A stretch of 64,000 nucleotides of DNA from Trichostrongylus colubriformis (lineage: Eukaryota > Nematoda > Chromadorea > Rhabditida > Trichostrongylidae): assembly GCA_963978905.1 (NCBI GenBank), contig OZ022258.1, forward strand, positions 57,148,591-57,212,590. The letters are read 5' to 3'. The position numbers and the translations under genes were made by a program. This document shows positions 1-11,400 of the stretch, piece after piece; position 1 is the first letter of the stretch; each line of letters starts with the position of its first letter. The notes under the pieces were generated by a model that did not search any database, was not told where the DNA came from, and saw only the letters and a program-made list of their open reading frames with translations.

Positions 1-825
1 CAATTTTTTGCCTCTACATCAGTACAAGGCGTGGCAAAAACCAAGCCAAACCGTAGCCGTTGCCCCGCCCACTTTGGCTACTGGATCCTGCACCACGATT
101 GGATAATGCTGAGTAGTGACATTGAAGAAATAGCGCTATGGTTATATTTCAATATAAGTCAAGTGGCTCCCATTGTTTGTGAAAATTAATTTTATATTTC
201 ATTGTTTATCAAACTCACATATTTGAGTGTTTCGTTGGGCAGATTGCACAAATCCGTTACACAAGAGCATTCAAGTCCATTTTTCATGAATTCGCACTTA
301 GCTTTTGCTTTCGGCTGACAATGATCATTCCATTTCGCAGTAATTGTACTATCACATGCTACGATCAACTAACCACGTGGAATTCACTTACCATTGGATA
401 TGAATAAAGACCCAATCCTTTACCCGAAGAGTGACTTGGACATGGGAAATAGAATGTGATGGCACAGGTATGGTTAGCGCTAACATTTTCAGTAGACTGA
501 AAAGGCTTGCTTCGTTAATTGTATCCTACGAATGCCATATGTCTTAAAAGAGAAGCCCTTTGTTAGAAGGAGTATGTAAAGTTGGCATAAGAGACGAATC
601 AAAATCGGGCCAGTGTCCCCTTCATGTTGAATCTCGTGGTAACAATGGCCCATAAAACCGATGTCAACTCATCGTTGAAACTTTTAGGCATGCTTTTATT
701 GCTGTGTTGGCTCACTGGATTCGATAGTTCAGTGAAGTCTCCCACATCGATGATTTTATTGAATAATGGAGACTATGTGATAGGGTTCACGCAGACCACT
801 ACACTGGAAAGTGGCGGATGAGAAA
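1..825. other. No supported gene; region downstream of the CUB gene
   Basis: Unique-looking AT-rich sequence. A 65-codon plus-strand frame at 624-821 has a hydrophobic stretch (LLLLCWLTG) that could mimic a signal peptide. It has no TATA box, splice sites or following exon that I can connect, so I do not call it. No conserved domain is recognisable on either strand. Confidence 0.5.
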
Positions 826-2004
826 GTTAGAGGAGTGGTGCACGACAAAAGGGGTGCCCATATACTGTTACCCATATACAGGGGGTGCCAAAAAAAAGTA
901 ATTTTGCCCACGGCTCACATCTCCCAATTATACAAAATATAGGGAAACGAAAGAAATGAAAGTATTGGGGTGAAATATTCCCGAAATGTTCCTCTTAAAG
1001 CAGGAAGAAGCTGAGACTCACTACTTTCATTTTCATAAAAATATAGAACCTTTGAGCGGCGCAGTCGGGCTTCGGAGCACCCACGGTATCAAGGTCCCCT
1101 TAAAACAGTGGAGATGGGTTCCATGGTAGGTCTTTTGTGGGAAGCTTCCTAAGGATTAGCCCTTTGGTTCATGGAAGTCACAGAGCCCCTGCTGCTTGGA
1201 AGGCTGCTATGATCCGAAGTATCACTTTCATGCCCATATCCGCCTCCGGAGGGGTTTCAGTGGTAAGTGCACGTTTTGGCTCTTGGAAACGAAGGGCGGT
1301 GGGAACCCGGAAAAAACGGAATCCTAAAGAACACCACCCAGTAGAATCCCCTTAGGTACCCAGAGTGAACGGACCTCAGCAAGGTTGTGAACGAAGGCGA
1401 CGAAATTTCGGATTTTGCCCAGTTGAGGTGAAACATCTTGTTCACTCTTTCCTCGCTCCCGTTCCTGCTCGTGCAGAAGGCTGCCACGGAGCATAGTGAT
1501 AGAGTGAGGTCTGCTCTTGAATCTGGGGATGTGAATACCTCAACAGAATTTGCTGTAGTTCGAATAAGGTGGGGTGAAAGTGGACGAGACAAAATTACTT
1601 CTTTTTTGGCACCCCCTGTACTTATGTTGTACTTACTTGATAAGGGCTGCATGCAAAGCTTCACGCAAAAAAGTGAGAATCCGGCTGAGATACAGCTCCT
1701 CAAGGTGGTGGCCGGGGAGGCGGGCTCTCACAGTTGATGCCCGCCCCGTCGTCTGCCGCGGTAAGAGAAGCATAGTGGGAACAAGAAGCTACGTGGACAG
1801 CTCTACTCTTCGTCTACGACCGCTGCTGATGACGGGCATTTACTATGAGGCCCCGCTCCTCGGCCACCATTCTGAGGAGCTGTATCTTAGCCGGACCATT
1901 TTTTCGTGTGAAACCTTGCATGTCGCCCTCACTATACAATTACAACACAAATATATGGGTGTCACTGGAAATCATTTTTCCGTGCACGACTCCTTCAACA
2001 GTCT
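826..2004. repeat. Inverted-repeat MITE family A, copy 1, split by a nested MITE
   Basis: The ends are diverged inverted repeats: a left end around GTGCACGACAAAAG and TGTTACCCATA, and a right end reading ATATGGGTGTCAC through CCGTGCACGACTCCTTCAA. The inner arms carry the family hallmark, TTCACGCAAAAAAGTGAGAA and its inverse. The left arm is interrupted after GTTACCCATA by the 740-bp element at 879-1618. Other copies of this family show the uninterrupted arm (GTTACCCATATATTTATG). Confidence 0.75.
879..1618. mobile_element. Tc1/mariner-type MITE B, copy 1 (740 bp, TA duplication)
   Basis: Starts CAGGGGGTGCCAAAAAAAAG and ends with the inverse, CTTTTTTGGCACCCCCTG allowing for one or two changes. 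It is flanked by TA at 877-878 and 1619-1620. There is no transposase frame; the long frames are incidental. The TA duplication and CAGGG-type terminal repeats are typical of non-autonomous mariner-derived elements. Copies at 9243-9984 and 42088-42831 have nearly the same length and high similarity. Confidence 0.85.
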
Positions 2005-4040
2005 CCGCTGATTCCACAAACATTAAAAGATGGGCAAGGAAACTCACTGCAAAGTCACCATTCAGCATTACAATGCAAGACCTAACCAGACGTAGGATCC
2101 CACTTCGCCTTTCTCCTTTCGAGAATGGGTCATAAGGACAGAAAGTTCTTGACGTAGCCGGCTATGGCGCGCCTCTCGACGAATGGAATCAGATGCGCTG
2201 TGTTGACTGGGTTTGCGAGAGCTTTTAGGCCTAGACATAGGATGTAGGTTACCATGATCTCCTGGGACCCGACCAACAAGGCATCTCTAGGCGTATCGCA
2301 GGACGCACGCCGCGACGGAAGCTTTCTGCTCAAATGGCACACAACCTCCAGTGCGTACACTTAAGCCGGATTTATCCTCGGTCCGAAAGTCAGGATCGAA
2401 GGCATTTTTTGCTACGCAATCGTCAGTGGGAGCGATTGGCGATTTTCCCACCCTCACCGCTAAGCCAACCTCTCTCAGAGGCACTGGTAGGGATAAATCG
2501 GTCGTATCATTCATTCCAGTCCTTGATACTGATGGGGTGGTTCCATACATAACGAAAACTGGCACGTCAAGCAGCACTTCATTCCGATCGATGCGGCTTT
2601 GATACGATACGATAAGTATCATTCCGCTATCATGCTCATTAATCTATACCTCAGTCATTCTTCGGCACGATCGACCCTGTGAGGCGGTAAGGGAAGGCGA
2701 AACTGCTGAGCATAATGTCTTTCAGAAGCTCGGGGCGCTCCTTTGACCGGGGATTTCGCCACAGATGGTCTTCTTAGACCCCCCCCCCCACTTTTGATTT
2801 GAGTGAATCATCTCAAGGCTTCTTCATTTCCCGCATTACTCCTACCACCGTCTCCGAATGCTTTTAGATCAGGAGTCAGCGTACAGTTGTATCTACAAAA
2901 GTAGATGATTGCAGAAATCGATCGTTTCCTGATTTTTCACTCACAAACCATACGCACTACAATTTGCGGAACGTTGATCACATGCTGTCTGTTATTTGGA
3001 GTGCGGAAAGCGACAGATACGGAAGAAAGTCGACAACCAACAACGAAACCGCTAAGTTGCCGTGGACTCGCCCCATTTTCTCTATACCAGCATCCATCGC
3101 GTTGAAATAAGTGTTTTGCCTCGGAAAGTGTAAGTTTCAAGTGTCGCTTATCAAAAAAAAGGTCAGGGCTCAGACGAAAAAACCTATATGTGCTACGGTA
3201 AGCCTACCTTCATTCCAAATTCATCTGTCCTGGTCTTAGTATAGCATTTCAAACTTGAGGATAATGACCATGTCATCAATATGATTAAGACATCTGAATG
3301 GTGGTCAATAAAAATAGATTGAGATTATTCCAAAATAGATCAAGCATGATTTCAAATTTTGGGATTGGAAGGATTAAACTACATTGCAAACTCACAAAAC
3401 ATTCTGCACCGACTTCCGGTAGCTTGGCATAGGAATGAACCTTCCTATACCACAGATTTTTTCACACCGATCAATACGATCTCCACCATTAAATCCTTCC
3501 TTTGCCCACTGTTCGTAAAGCTTCCGTGTTCCGCAATCAAGTCTTCCAGGCTGCCATCATACTCTGCGGCAGGATGCGACCGCGTCGTCCCTGCTTCTCT
3601 GCTGGGGCCCCTCTGCCTCGCTGACTGTTAACGCAACCCCCCCCCCCCCCCCTTCACTGTCATCACAGCAGAGTATAAAGGGGGCCCCAGGTAGCGTTCG
3701 TAGTTTCGGAATGTTCGGAATTACAGAATTGTGGAATCTGCGGCAAACGATGAGGATACGTATATCGCGAGAATCGTGGGATTTGCGTGTTTGTGGAGAT
3801 ATTAAATCATGGAATTTGCAGGAAAGCACCGGATACCTATCGATTTCCGTGCTACACAGAGAATAGAGAATGCTACACAGAGAAACCAAGAAGTGGAATG
3901 TGTCTTTATTTCCGTCATTCCACTGTTCCACATTTCCACGACTCTCTCGATCGATATGTTTTTTCTTCCCACAGAGACGCAAATTCCGCAATCTGGCATT
4001 TTCGCAATCTCCAGAACTATGAACGCAGCTTATTAGGCCT
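2005..4040. other. Gene-free stretch with scattered degenerate repeats
   Basis: I see no exon chain, splice-linked frame or conserved motif. Notable items are a poly-C run near 2769-2780, a longer poly-C run at about 3636-3652, and an A/T-rich block at 3700-3900 with repeated GGAAT/GAATT/GAATC words. The longer minus-strand frames here run across the hairpin cluster to the right and look non-coding. Confidence 0.5.
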
Positions 4041-4048
4041 GACCAGTC

Positions 4049-4237
4049 GGGTTGGCCGGCTGACGCCGGCCAACCCTCCTGGACTCGGATTGGCCGGCTT
4101 CGCCGGCCAATCCTCGTAGGGGCGGCTTCGCCGCCCCGGCAGGGTGGCTTTGGGGCTTTCTGCTTTGTAGCGAGGAGCGACTCTCGGCTCGCCGCTAGCG
4201 CGGCGAGCCGACTTTCGCATGCGCGCTTCGCGCGCAT
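4049..4237. other. Cluster of five GC-rich perfect hairpins
   Basis: Five short perfect palindromes lie within 190 bp. Stems and loops are: 4049-4060/4065-4076 (12 bp, loop TGAC); 4087-4098/4102-4113 (12 bp, loop TTC); 4119-4126/4130-4137 (8 bp, loop TTC); 4084+100 style 4184-4195/4200-4211 (12 bp, loop TAGC); and 4219-4226/4230-4237 (8 bp, loop TTC). Three share the apex GC-TTC-GC. The segment is far more GC-rich than its surroundings. It is followed by a short direct repeat, CATTGCAGCAGGAA, at about 4235 and 4272. Function unknown. Confidence 0.8.
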
Positions 4238-4802
4238 TGCAGCAGGAATAGGCCCTGTGTATAGGGAGCGCACATTGCAGCAGGAAACGGATAATATGCG
4301 GCTTGTATATATTGTGAGCAAACCTCCAACGATCATCGGCTTTGGTTGAAACTAAGAGACACCACACCCATCTGTAACCCCTTCCCCACTGAAGGCAAAA
4401 CCCCTTTAAAGAAAGGCAGGATTCGATCCGAACACAAAAACAGAATTGAAGCACTTAGTAGTACCAAAGTGAGGAAGATGGATCGAAACGGTCAAAAAAT
4501 CCAAGAAAGAAGACCCTCTTCCCATCGTTGATCCAAGTTTGTAAGGCACAATCGCAGAGGGGCGCCACGCTAAAAGGAGCGGCAGCAGTTGGAGGTGTCT
4601 CATAGTGAGCGCTGAGGCGCTCCGTAGTAGTTGACTTTTGAGGATTAAAAGTTTCGAGAGGACGTGCATGTATCAGTTTTATATGAAACATTAACCTTAA
4701 CCGATTGCAGAGAGATACACCTGATAATAACACACCACTCCCTAATGGTAACCGAGAACAAACAGTCACTTTGTGAGTGTGGTACCAATATTGCAATTAT
4801 GG

Positions 4803-6440
4803 CCGGGCTAGGCTTAGAACTTATGTACTCTATACACAGGGAGTTGACGTGTAAAGAGTACATAAGTTTGGTGGGTTGACTCCTACCCAATCCTAACCTG
4901 CTCGACCTCCACACCCGTACCTAATTTGCTTCTTGCGTGCTCCCTACATTTTGGTCTCTCCCTATCCAGTTCTTACTCGCACGACCTGAGCAGTCCCATT
5001 CCTGACCTTCCCGATTTTCGGAACCCATGCGAGGGTTTATAGATTTGAGTACCCATCGGTTTCGGCGCAGGCTCCGCCCATGGTGGGCGGAGCTAAGCTT
5101 AAAACTTATATGCTCCGTACACATGACCCCTACCCAATCCTAACCTGCTCGACCTTCACAGGCCCGTGCCTTATTTGCTTGTTGTTTGCATCCTTCACTT
5201 TGGTCAGTCCCTCCCCAGTCCTTACATGCGCGACTTCAACAGACCCTTTCCTAACTTGCCCGATTTTCAGCATTTGAGCGAAGACCTGAATTCGTTTATT
5301 CATCGATTTCGGCGCGGCTCAGCCCATGATGGGCGGAGCTAGGCTTAGAATTCATGTGCTCCGTACACTTATGTTTTCCTCTACGCTATCCTAACTTGCC
5401 CTACCTCTACAGGCCCGTTCTGCTCCTTGTGTGCTCTCTACAATTTGGTCAGTCTCTACCCACTCCTTACTCGCACGACCTGAGCAGTTCCATTCCTGAC
5501 CGTCCCGATTTTCGGAACCCAGGCGAGGACTTAAATTGGAGCACCCATCGGTTTCGGCGCAGGCCCCTCCCCCATGATGGGCGGAGTTAGGCTTAGAACT
5601 TATGTGGTCCGTACACTTGGTCCCCACCCAATACTAACCTGCCCGACCTCCACAGCCCGTGCCTAATTTGCTTGTTGTGTGTTCCCTTTACTTTGATCAG
5701 TCCCTCCCCAGTCCTCACATGCGCGACTTCAACAGACTCTTTCCTAACTTGCCCGGTTTCCAACACCTGAGCGAGGACCTAAATCCGTTTATTCATCGAT
5801 TTCGGCGCAAGACCCGCCCATGATGGGCGGAGCTAGGCTTAGTTCTTATATGCTCTGTACGCTTAGGTCAGCCCCTACCCACTCCTAACTCGCACGACCC
5901 TCCAGGATACACTTGAGATGAGGCCCTACCGAGTCTTAACTTGCCCGATCCCTACACGCCCACTCTTGATTTAGCCGATTTTTTCAACCATTTATGCGCA
6001 AGCCCCGCTCACGGTGGGCGGAGCTAGGCTTAGTCCTTAATGAGCTCCGCACACTTTGGTCAACCCCTACCCATCCCCAACTTGCCCGACCTCTCCACGT
6101 TGCCATTGAGTTGAGAGTAGATTATGTGACAAAAAACGGACACATGCACACACACACACACACAAACACACCAAACTTCCGGTTTTAGCTTGCCTCTCAT
6201 GTGCTCCGTACATTTTGGCTTACCCCAACCCATCCCTAACTTGCCCGACCTCTACAGGTCCATTCCTAGCCTGCCTGATTTTTGGAACCTGAGCGTGGAC
6301 CTAAATTGAACACCGGCAGTTTCCGCGCAAGCCCCGCTCACAGTGGGCGGAGCTAGGCTAATTCTTATGTGCTCTGTGCGCTTAGGTCAGCACCTACCCA
6401 ATTCTAACGTGCCCGACCTTTCCAGACAGCAGTTCAGTTG
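4803..6440. repeat. Degenerate satellite, unit about 245 bp, roughly 6-7 copies
   Basis: The words GGGCGGAGCTAGGCTTA and CGATTTCGGCGCA recur with starts near 4803, 5088, 5331, 5578, 5825, 6017 and 6346. Spacings are mostly 243-247 bp, with shorter and longer outliers toward the right. Each unit also carries a CCCGACCTCTACAGG-like and a TTTGGTCAGTCCCT-like block. There is no coding potential. A CA-rich microsatellite (about 6143-6168) interrupts one unit. Confidence 0.85.
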
Positions 6441-6590
6441 AGACATCATAACAATGGGATAGGGGTGTATGTGGTGCAGATAGGTTGTAAATGGTTGACG
6501 CTGGACTGTGGGAGTGACATGGGTACCCTCGGTGAATCCCTAGGTAATGCCTCCTTTCCTTACCGGCCCATCACAACACAGCTGCGTCGC

Positions 6591-7020
6591 CATTCGCCTT
6601 TCGAGGCTCCTTATCAGCCCTTATCAGTTGCTATGACTTCCGTTCCCTCACCATTGATGTCCCCTTACCACCCTACATTACCTTAAAAATTCAGGATCCC
6701 AGCTTTGCTGCGACGCGAGATATAAATTTCCTGCCATTCGCCTTTCGAGGCTCCTTATCAGCCCTTATCAGTTGCTATCACTTCCGTTCCTTCACCATTA
6801 ATGCCCCCTTACCACCCCTACATTACTTTAAAAATTCAGGATCCCAGCTTTGCTGCGACGCGAGATATGAATTTCCTGCCATTCGCCTTTCGAGGCTCCT
6901 TATCAGCCCTTATCAGTTGCTATCACTTCCGTTCCCTCACCATTGATGTCCCCTTAACACCCCTACATTACCTTAAAAATTCAGGATCCCAGGTTTACTG
7001 CGACGCGAGATATTATGCGG
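6591..7020. repeat. Three near-identical tandem 144-bp repeats
   Basis: Copies start at about 6591, 6735 and 6879 with CATTCGCCTTTCGAGGCTCC. Each ends near CTGCGACGCGAGATAT. The copies differ at only a few positions, so this array is younger than the 245-bp satellite to its left. No coding potential. Confidence 0.9.
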
Positions 7021-7095
7021 TGCGGACAGACAGACAGACACACACAGACAGACAGACAAACAAACACACCAAACTTCTGCTTTATATATAGAGTA
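7021..7095. repeat. CAGA/CAAA microsatellite ending in a CTTTATATATAG tail
   Basis: A (CAGA)n and (CAAA)n tract is followed by CTTCTGCTTTATATATAGAG. The same kind of ending (GACGGACGGAGG-type tract, then CGTTTTATATATAG) closes the isolated unit at 48438-48636. That suggests a common retroelement-like 3' tail. This is an inference from shared layout. Confidence 0.6.
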
Positions 7096-7211
7096 TGATA
7101 TCGCTATCACTCAATCCATAAACTACACGAAAGCTGTCAAAACTATCTATGTATCTTCAGGGCGCAATCGCATCTATATAATCACATTGATACAATTATT
7201 TACGAATATAA

Positions 7212-7217
7212 TTTATT
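7212..7217 (-). terminator. Poly(A) signal of the CUB gene
   Basis: AATAAA on the minus strand, about 72 nt past the TAA stop at 7289-7291. It is the first canonical poly(A) hexamer downstream and sits at a normal 3' UTR distance for nematodes. Confidence 0.6.
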
Positions 7218-7288
7218 CATTTGTAATGGCAAGTAAATTATGAGCACGTACAGCATATCACATAAATAACAATAAAACCAACAGTCAT

Positions 7289-10200
7289 TTACACCTGTAG
7301 CACCTCATAGTTTGCACATTCCCATGTTAAGCGGAAGCCATTTCCATCGTTATCCGTACGATCATCACTCTTAAACGTGATCCTTATGTAGCGGTCAAGG
7401 CCTGGTTCCATTTCCATAGCGATAGGGGCGCTCTGAACAAATTAAATGAGTGAAACAATTGCGAAAATAAGTAAACATCGTCCGGGTCTTGGTCTCCGTA
7501 ATAATTTTTTTTCAGAAGACAATGGATCAATATTCTACCAGGGAAACCTAGATCATGAAAAGTGTACTACACGATGCTCGATGGGGATCACCGGACACGG
7601 CAAGGGCCTTCGTGGTCCCATCGTTCACCTCAACGTTAAAGGCACCGTCAAGGGTTGAGAAGTGGGGGGGGGGGGGGAGGGGGGGCATATTCTCGGTGAA
7701 TGAACCTTCCAGTGCAAAAGGATTGATCTGTGGCTGAGCTTCATATCAAGGAAGAAGCGCGCCTCGAGGTCCTTGTCGCACACAGTAATGTCAGTCACCT
7801 GCTTTTGATTTTCAGCAGCTATAGATTGAGTAGCTATCAAAAATCAAAAATACCCCTTACGATGTTTTCAAAGGACGCGACCGCCGAACCCTCATCGACT
7901 GCTTGCAGCCATGGTGCACCTTCGTAACGGGGTTCATCAGACCTTTCAGCAGGGGCGCTACAATGCACAAAGTGCAACTGCGGAACAATCCCAGCAATCC
8001 GGGAAGTGGGAAACAATACGTCTGTCACTATCATCAGAAAAGACGCTTCTCAGTTTCTCAGTGAACGAGGCCAATCGAAGGCCTTCAAAAACTCAAAGCC
8101 GTTTAACTTCAATGTGTGATTTCTCCTCGATCAATTCTACTTTGCTTGAGCCAATTTATGAGTAAGGGTCACTCGGACTTCCTTGTGAGCTTAACGAATA
8201 TAATCTTAATTAGAAAGAACGAGTCTAGGTTGGAAAATTCAAAATATTTGGAAAACTGTGGAGTATGAACTCTTTCTGAGTCATTACCTGTGCACAAGAT
8301 CGAACTCTCACTGAGCCTTTGCCTCCTTGAGGATCAGACGGATTACCAGATGATTGCTCGATTTCGAGATATTCATCTGAAGAATAAGATATTTCATTAA
8401 AGCTTCAAAAATAATTGAAGAGGACTTCCATACCTTGGCTCATGCAGTCAACACCCTCCACCGCTCTTGCCAGTTCAAGCACAGTCACTTCAACCGTGCA
8501 GGCGTGACCATTCGGTGGCATTATCTTCCATCTGAATAAAGTTATCATTAATAGATTTCACATTGCAGATAGAGTGATGGAATTTTGGGTTTAACGAGAT
8601 TTTTGTAAATCAGCACCATTTTTCCTAGCACCTAGATATTGCCACAATTGGTCATGTGTCGTTCCTGCCTATTCCTTTTACTTATTGTTTTGATGAAATG
8701 GAATGCAACCAAGAGAAGGTAATGAGTCATGAAATTAGGGGAACCAATCAAGGGAACCCTCACAAAATCATGATCCTGATTCCTCAAACAATTATCCTAA
8801 ATTCAGTTCTTGGAAAGAAACATTAAAAAAAATCAAAAAATCGAGAGCATTGTTGAGTTTCCGCCGAACAATTCTTTGACAGCTTCAGGCGGGTAGGAGC
8901 ACAATATATAGTTTTCAGCACAATGCTGTTCTGCTTTTCACATTGCATCACCAATCACACGCGGCTCTGCCCAGGGTCAAGCTCGGCCGCTAAACTTCGC
9001 CATTTTGCGATTTTGCGGTGTCGCGGCTCCGCACGAAAGTTGCTGCAATGCAGAATCTCGAGGTCACCGTATCGCGTGCAAAACTGCGACATCACAAAAT
9101 TGCAAAATCGCATTATCACGAGGCGCTTCAACGTTAATCGAAATATCTGAGAGATACACCCCACCCTGCCCCATCCTCCTTTAAACCTACCAGAAGACGA
9201 AACAACAGGTGCATTCGTATATCACCAATAGATGATCATATACAGGGGGTGCCAAAAAAAAGTAATTTTGCCCACGGCTCACATCTCCCAATTATACAAA
9301 ACATAGGGAAACGAAAGAAATGAAAGTATTGGGGCAAAATATTCAAGAAATGTTCCTCTAAGAGCAGGAACAAGCTGAGACTCACTACTTTCATTTTCAT
9401 AGAAATATAGAACCTTTAAGCGGCGCAGTCGGGCTTCGGAGCACCCACGGTATCAAGGTCCCCTTAAAACAGTGGAGCCGGGTTCCATGGTAGGTCTTTT
9501 GTGGGAAGCTTCCTAAGGATTAGTGCCTCGGTACATGGAAGTCACAGAGCCCCTGCTGCTTGGACAAGGCTGCTATGATCCGAAATATCATTTTCATGCC
9601 CAAATCCGCCTCCGGAGGGGTTTCAGTGGTAAGTGCACGTTTTGGCTCTTGGAAACGAAGGGCGCTGGGAACCCGGAAAAAACGGGATCCTAAAGAACAC
9701 CCCCCAGTATGAATCCCCGTAGGTACCCAGCGTGAACGGACCTAAGCAAGGTTGTGAAAAAGGGCGACGAAATGTCGGATTTTGCCCAGTTGAGGTGACA
9801 TATCTTGTTCACTCTTTCCTCGCTCCCGTTCCTGCTCGTGCAGAAGGCTGCCACGGAGTATAGTGATAGAGTGAGGTCTGCTCTTGAATCTGGGGATGAG
9901 AATACCTCAACAGAATTTGCTGTAGTTTGACTAAAGTGAGGTGAAAGTGGACGAGATAAAATTACTTTTTTTTGGCACCCCCTGTATATCTTGCACATAT
10001 TTTGAACTTTGGTACAGCACTCATTGCGCAATCACTACAAAGATAATTATCGATATCAAAAATGTTACTCGAATGAATAAAAGTTAAACATTATCCACTA
10101 AAGTGGAGAGAAGTGTGCAAGGACGATAAGGGCTGAATAGAATCGATAATTTGGCAGAACTCGGCTGGTAAAGAAATCACCACCACCAACACCATCACCA

Positions 10201-11400
10201 AAGACCCCCAGAGGATCGATCATGATCCATGGATTCGACGAGATTTGCGAATTTTCTGACACTCTCTATCTTGTCAACTGCACACATGTAGAAATGCAAA
10301 CCAATGAAAATCTTGAGTTGACTGCCTATCCCCCAAGGCTAATGAAAATCTGTCGCAAGTCCTTCGTCTGATTCTCTTCGACATCGAAGATCATTCAATA
10401 GTCAGTTCAGGGGGGGGGAGGGAGTAGGAGGGGAGCTTGCAAAAAATGGAAGATTTTCGAATTTATGAGATACAACAATGTTATACTTAAATATGCAACT
10501 TGTTATGTCTCTGCTTCCTTGCACCTTTATTTTATTTCTGTTTGAACCACTTGATTCAGGACAGTCAAAGGCACATTTTGAGATAAATTGTGAGCGCCAG
10601 TCCACTATTTGAAGAATAGCTCCTAACTTTTCAGAGAAAAAAAATGAATGAAAACTCATGGCAACATCGAAAACGAGCCCCCTTTCCGTGACTACAGACC
10701 TTGTTCGAGAACTGATGCCTTGAGAGGGGCCCTTGCTTGGTGGTATCACTCCCATTTCAACGATATCACTTGTAACGCCCTGCTGACGATTCCTTAACCA
10801 TAGGGATTTGTGGCTTCACTTATCATGTCACATCCGCTGGTGAGCCCCTCCGCTTTCCCACGTTAACGCCACGTGGGAAAATGCTCCGTTCACTGCTAGA
10901 TGTGGTCGGAGTAAGTGGGCGGGATCGGACGGTGTTCGAGAAGACTTAATGCCATGTGGAGGTGCAGTGAAGACGCAAAAAGAGTGAAACCTGGATGGTC
11001 ACCCGAGTATCTGTCTGCCCCCACGAGTTGAGCAGGTAATCTAATTATCGCGGAGTGTGCCTTTAATAACTTGTGGATAACCTATTATAAGACTTTCCTT
11101 TTTCTGTCATGAGTGACGGATGAGTAGAAAAAGTGGAATCTTTCCGCACAGAAAGCGAATGCAAGGCAACATTTATTGCGTTGAATGTGGTACTCCGTTG
11201 ATTCGCCCATTTCTCTATTTCGAGCGCTGGGTTCTTGAACATGCAAAGGCACAATGTAGCGGGGATTCTCCCAACACTCTGCCCGACTACCAACGAAACC
11301 ACTCACGACGTTCTTGTTGATGTATTGTATGCTTTCGGATAACCTATATTGGTGATTGCGCCCTGAGAATCATATGCGGTCGAGAAGTCGATGGATCCAT
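7289..11400 (-). CDS. CUB repeat 17 and C-terminus (exons e59-e62)
   Basis: Exons 11307-11400, 8434-8531, 8288-8376 and 7289-7432. The domain begins [10 protein letters not shown] without the usual CGG cysteine. It continues [11 protein letters not shown] and DEYLEIEQ, and closes with [20 protein letters not shown]. The SD and GFRLTW block is the classic CUB end. Only seven residues follow the last conserved cysteine before the stop, so the protein ends on a CUB domain with no visible membrane anchor. The 2.9-kb intron 8532-11306 hosts a MITE B copy. Confidence 0.88.

Larger units (their letters stand above)
8532..11306. other. Repeat-filled intron in CUB repeat 17
   Basis: Holds the family C palindrome (8990-9135), MITE B copy 2 (9243-9984), a G-run near 10410-10420, and a right-end fragment of MITE family D near 11040-11070 (ATTATCGCGGAGTGTGCCTTTAA). 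A minus-strand frame at 10402-10755 has no CUB landmarks and is skipped because e59 and e60 join in phase. Confidence 0.65.

Noticed and set aside
624..821. 65-codon plus-strand frame with a hydrophobic stretch near the left edge
   Set aside because: No promoter, splice site or paralogue support. The hydrophobic run is short and the frame ends without any recognisable mature region.
1257..1703. 148-codon minus-strand frame, and the similar one at 9690-10031
   Set aside because: Both lie inside MITE B copies. The recurrence reflects repeat copies, not a gene.
3557..4336. 259-codon minus-strand frame
   Set aside because: It reads straight through the palindromic hairpins and a poly-C run. The composition follows the repeats and no domain is visible.
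6143..6168. CA-rich repeat considered as a CRISPR-like or regulatory array
   Set aside because: Simple dinucleotide microsatellite without spacers.
10402..10755. 117-codon minus-strand frame between CUB exons
   Set aside because: No CUB landmarks. Exons e59 and e60 already join in phase without it.
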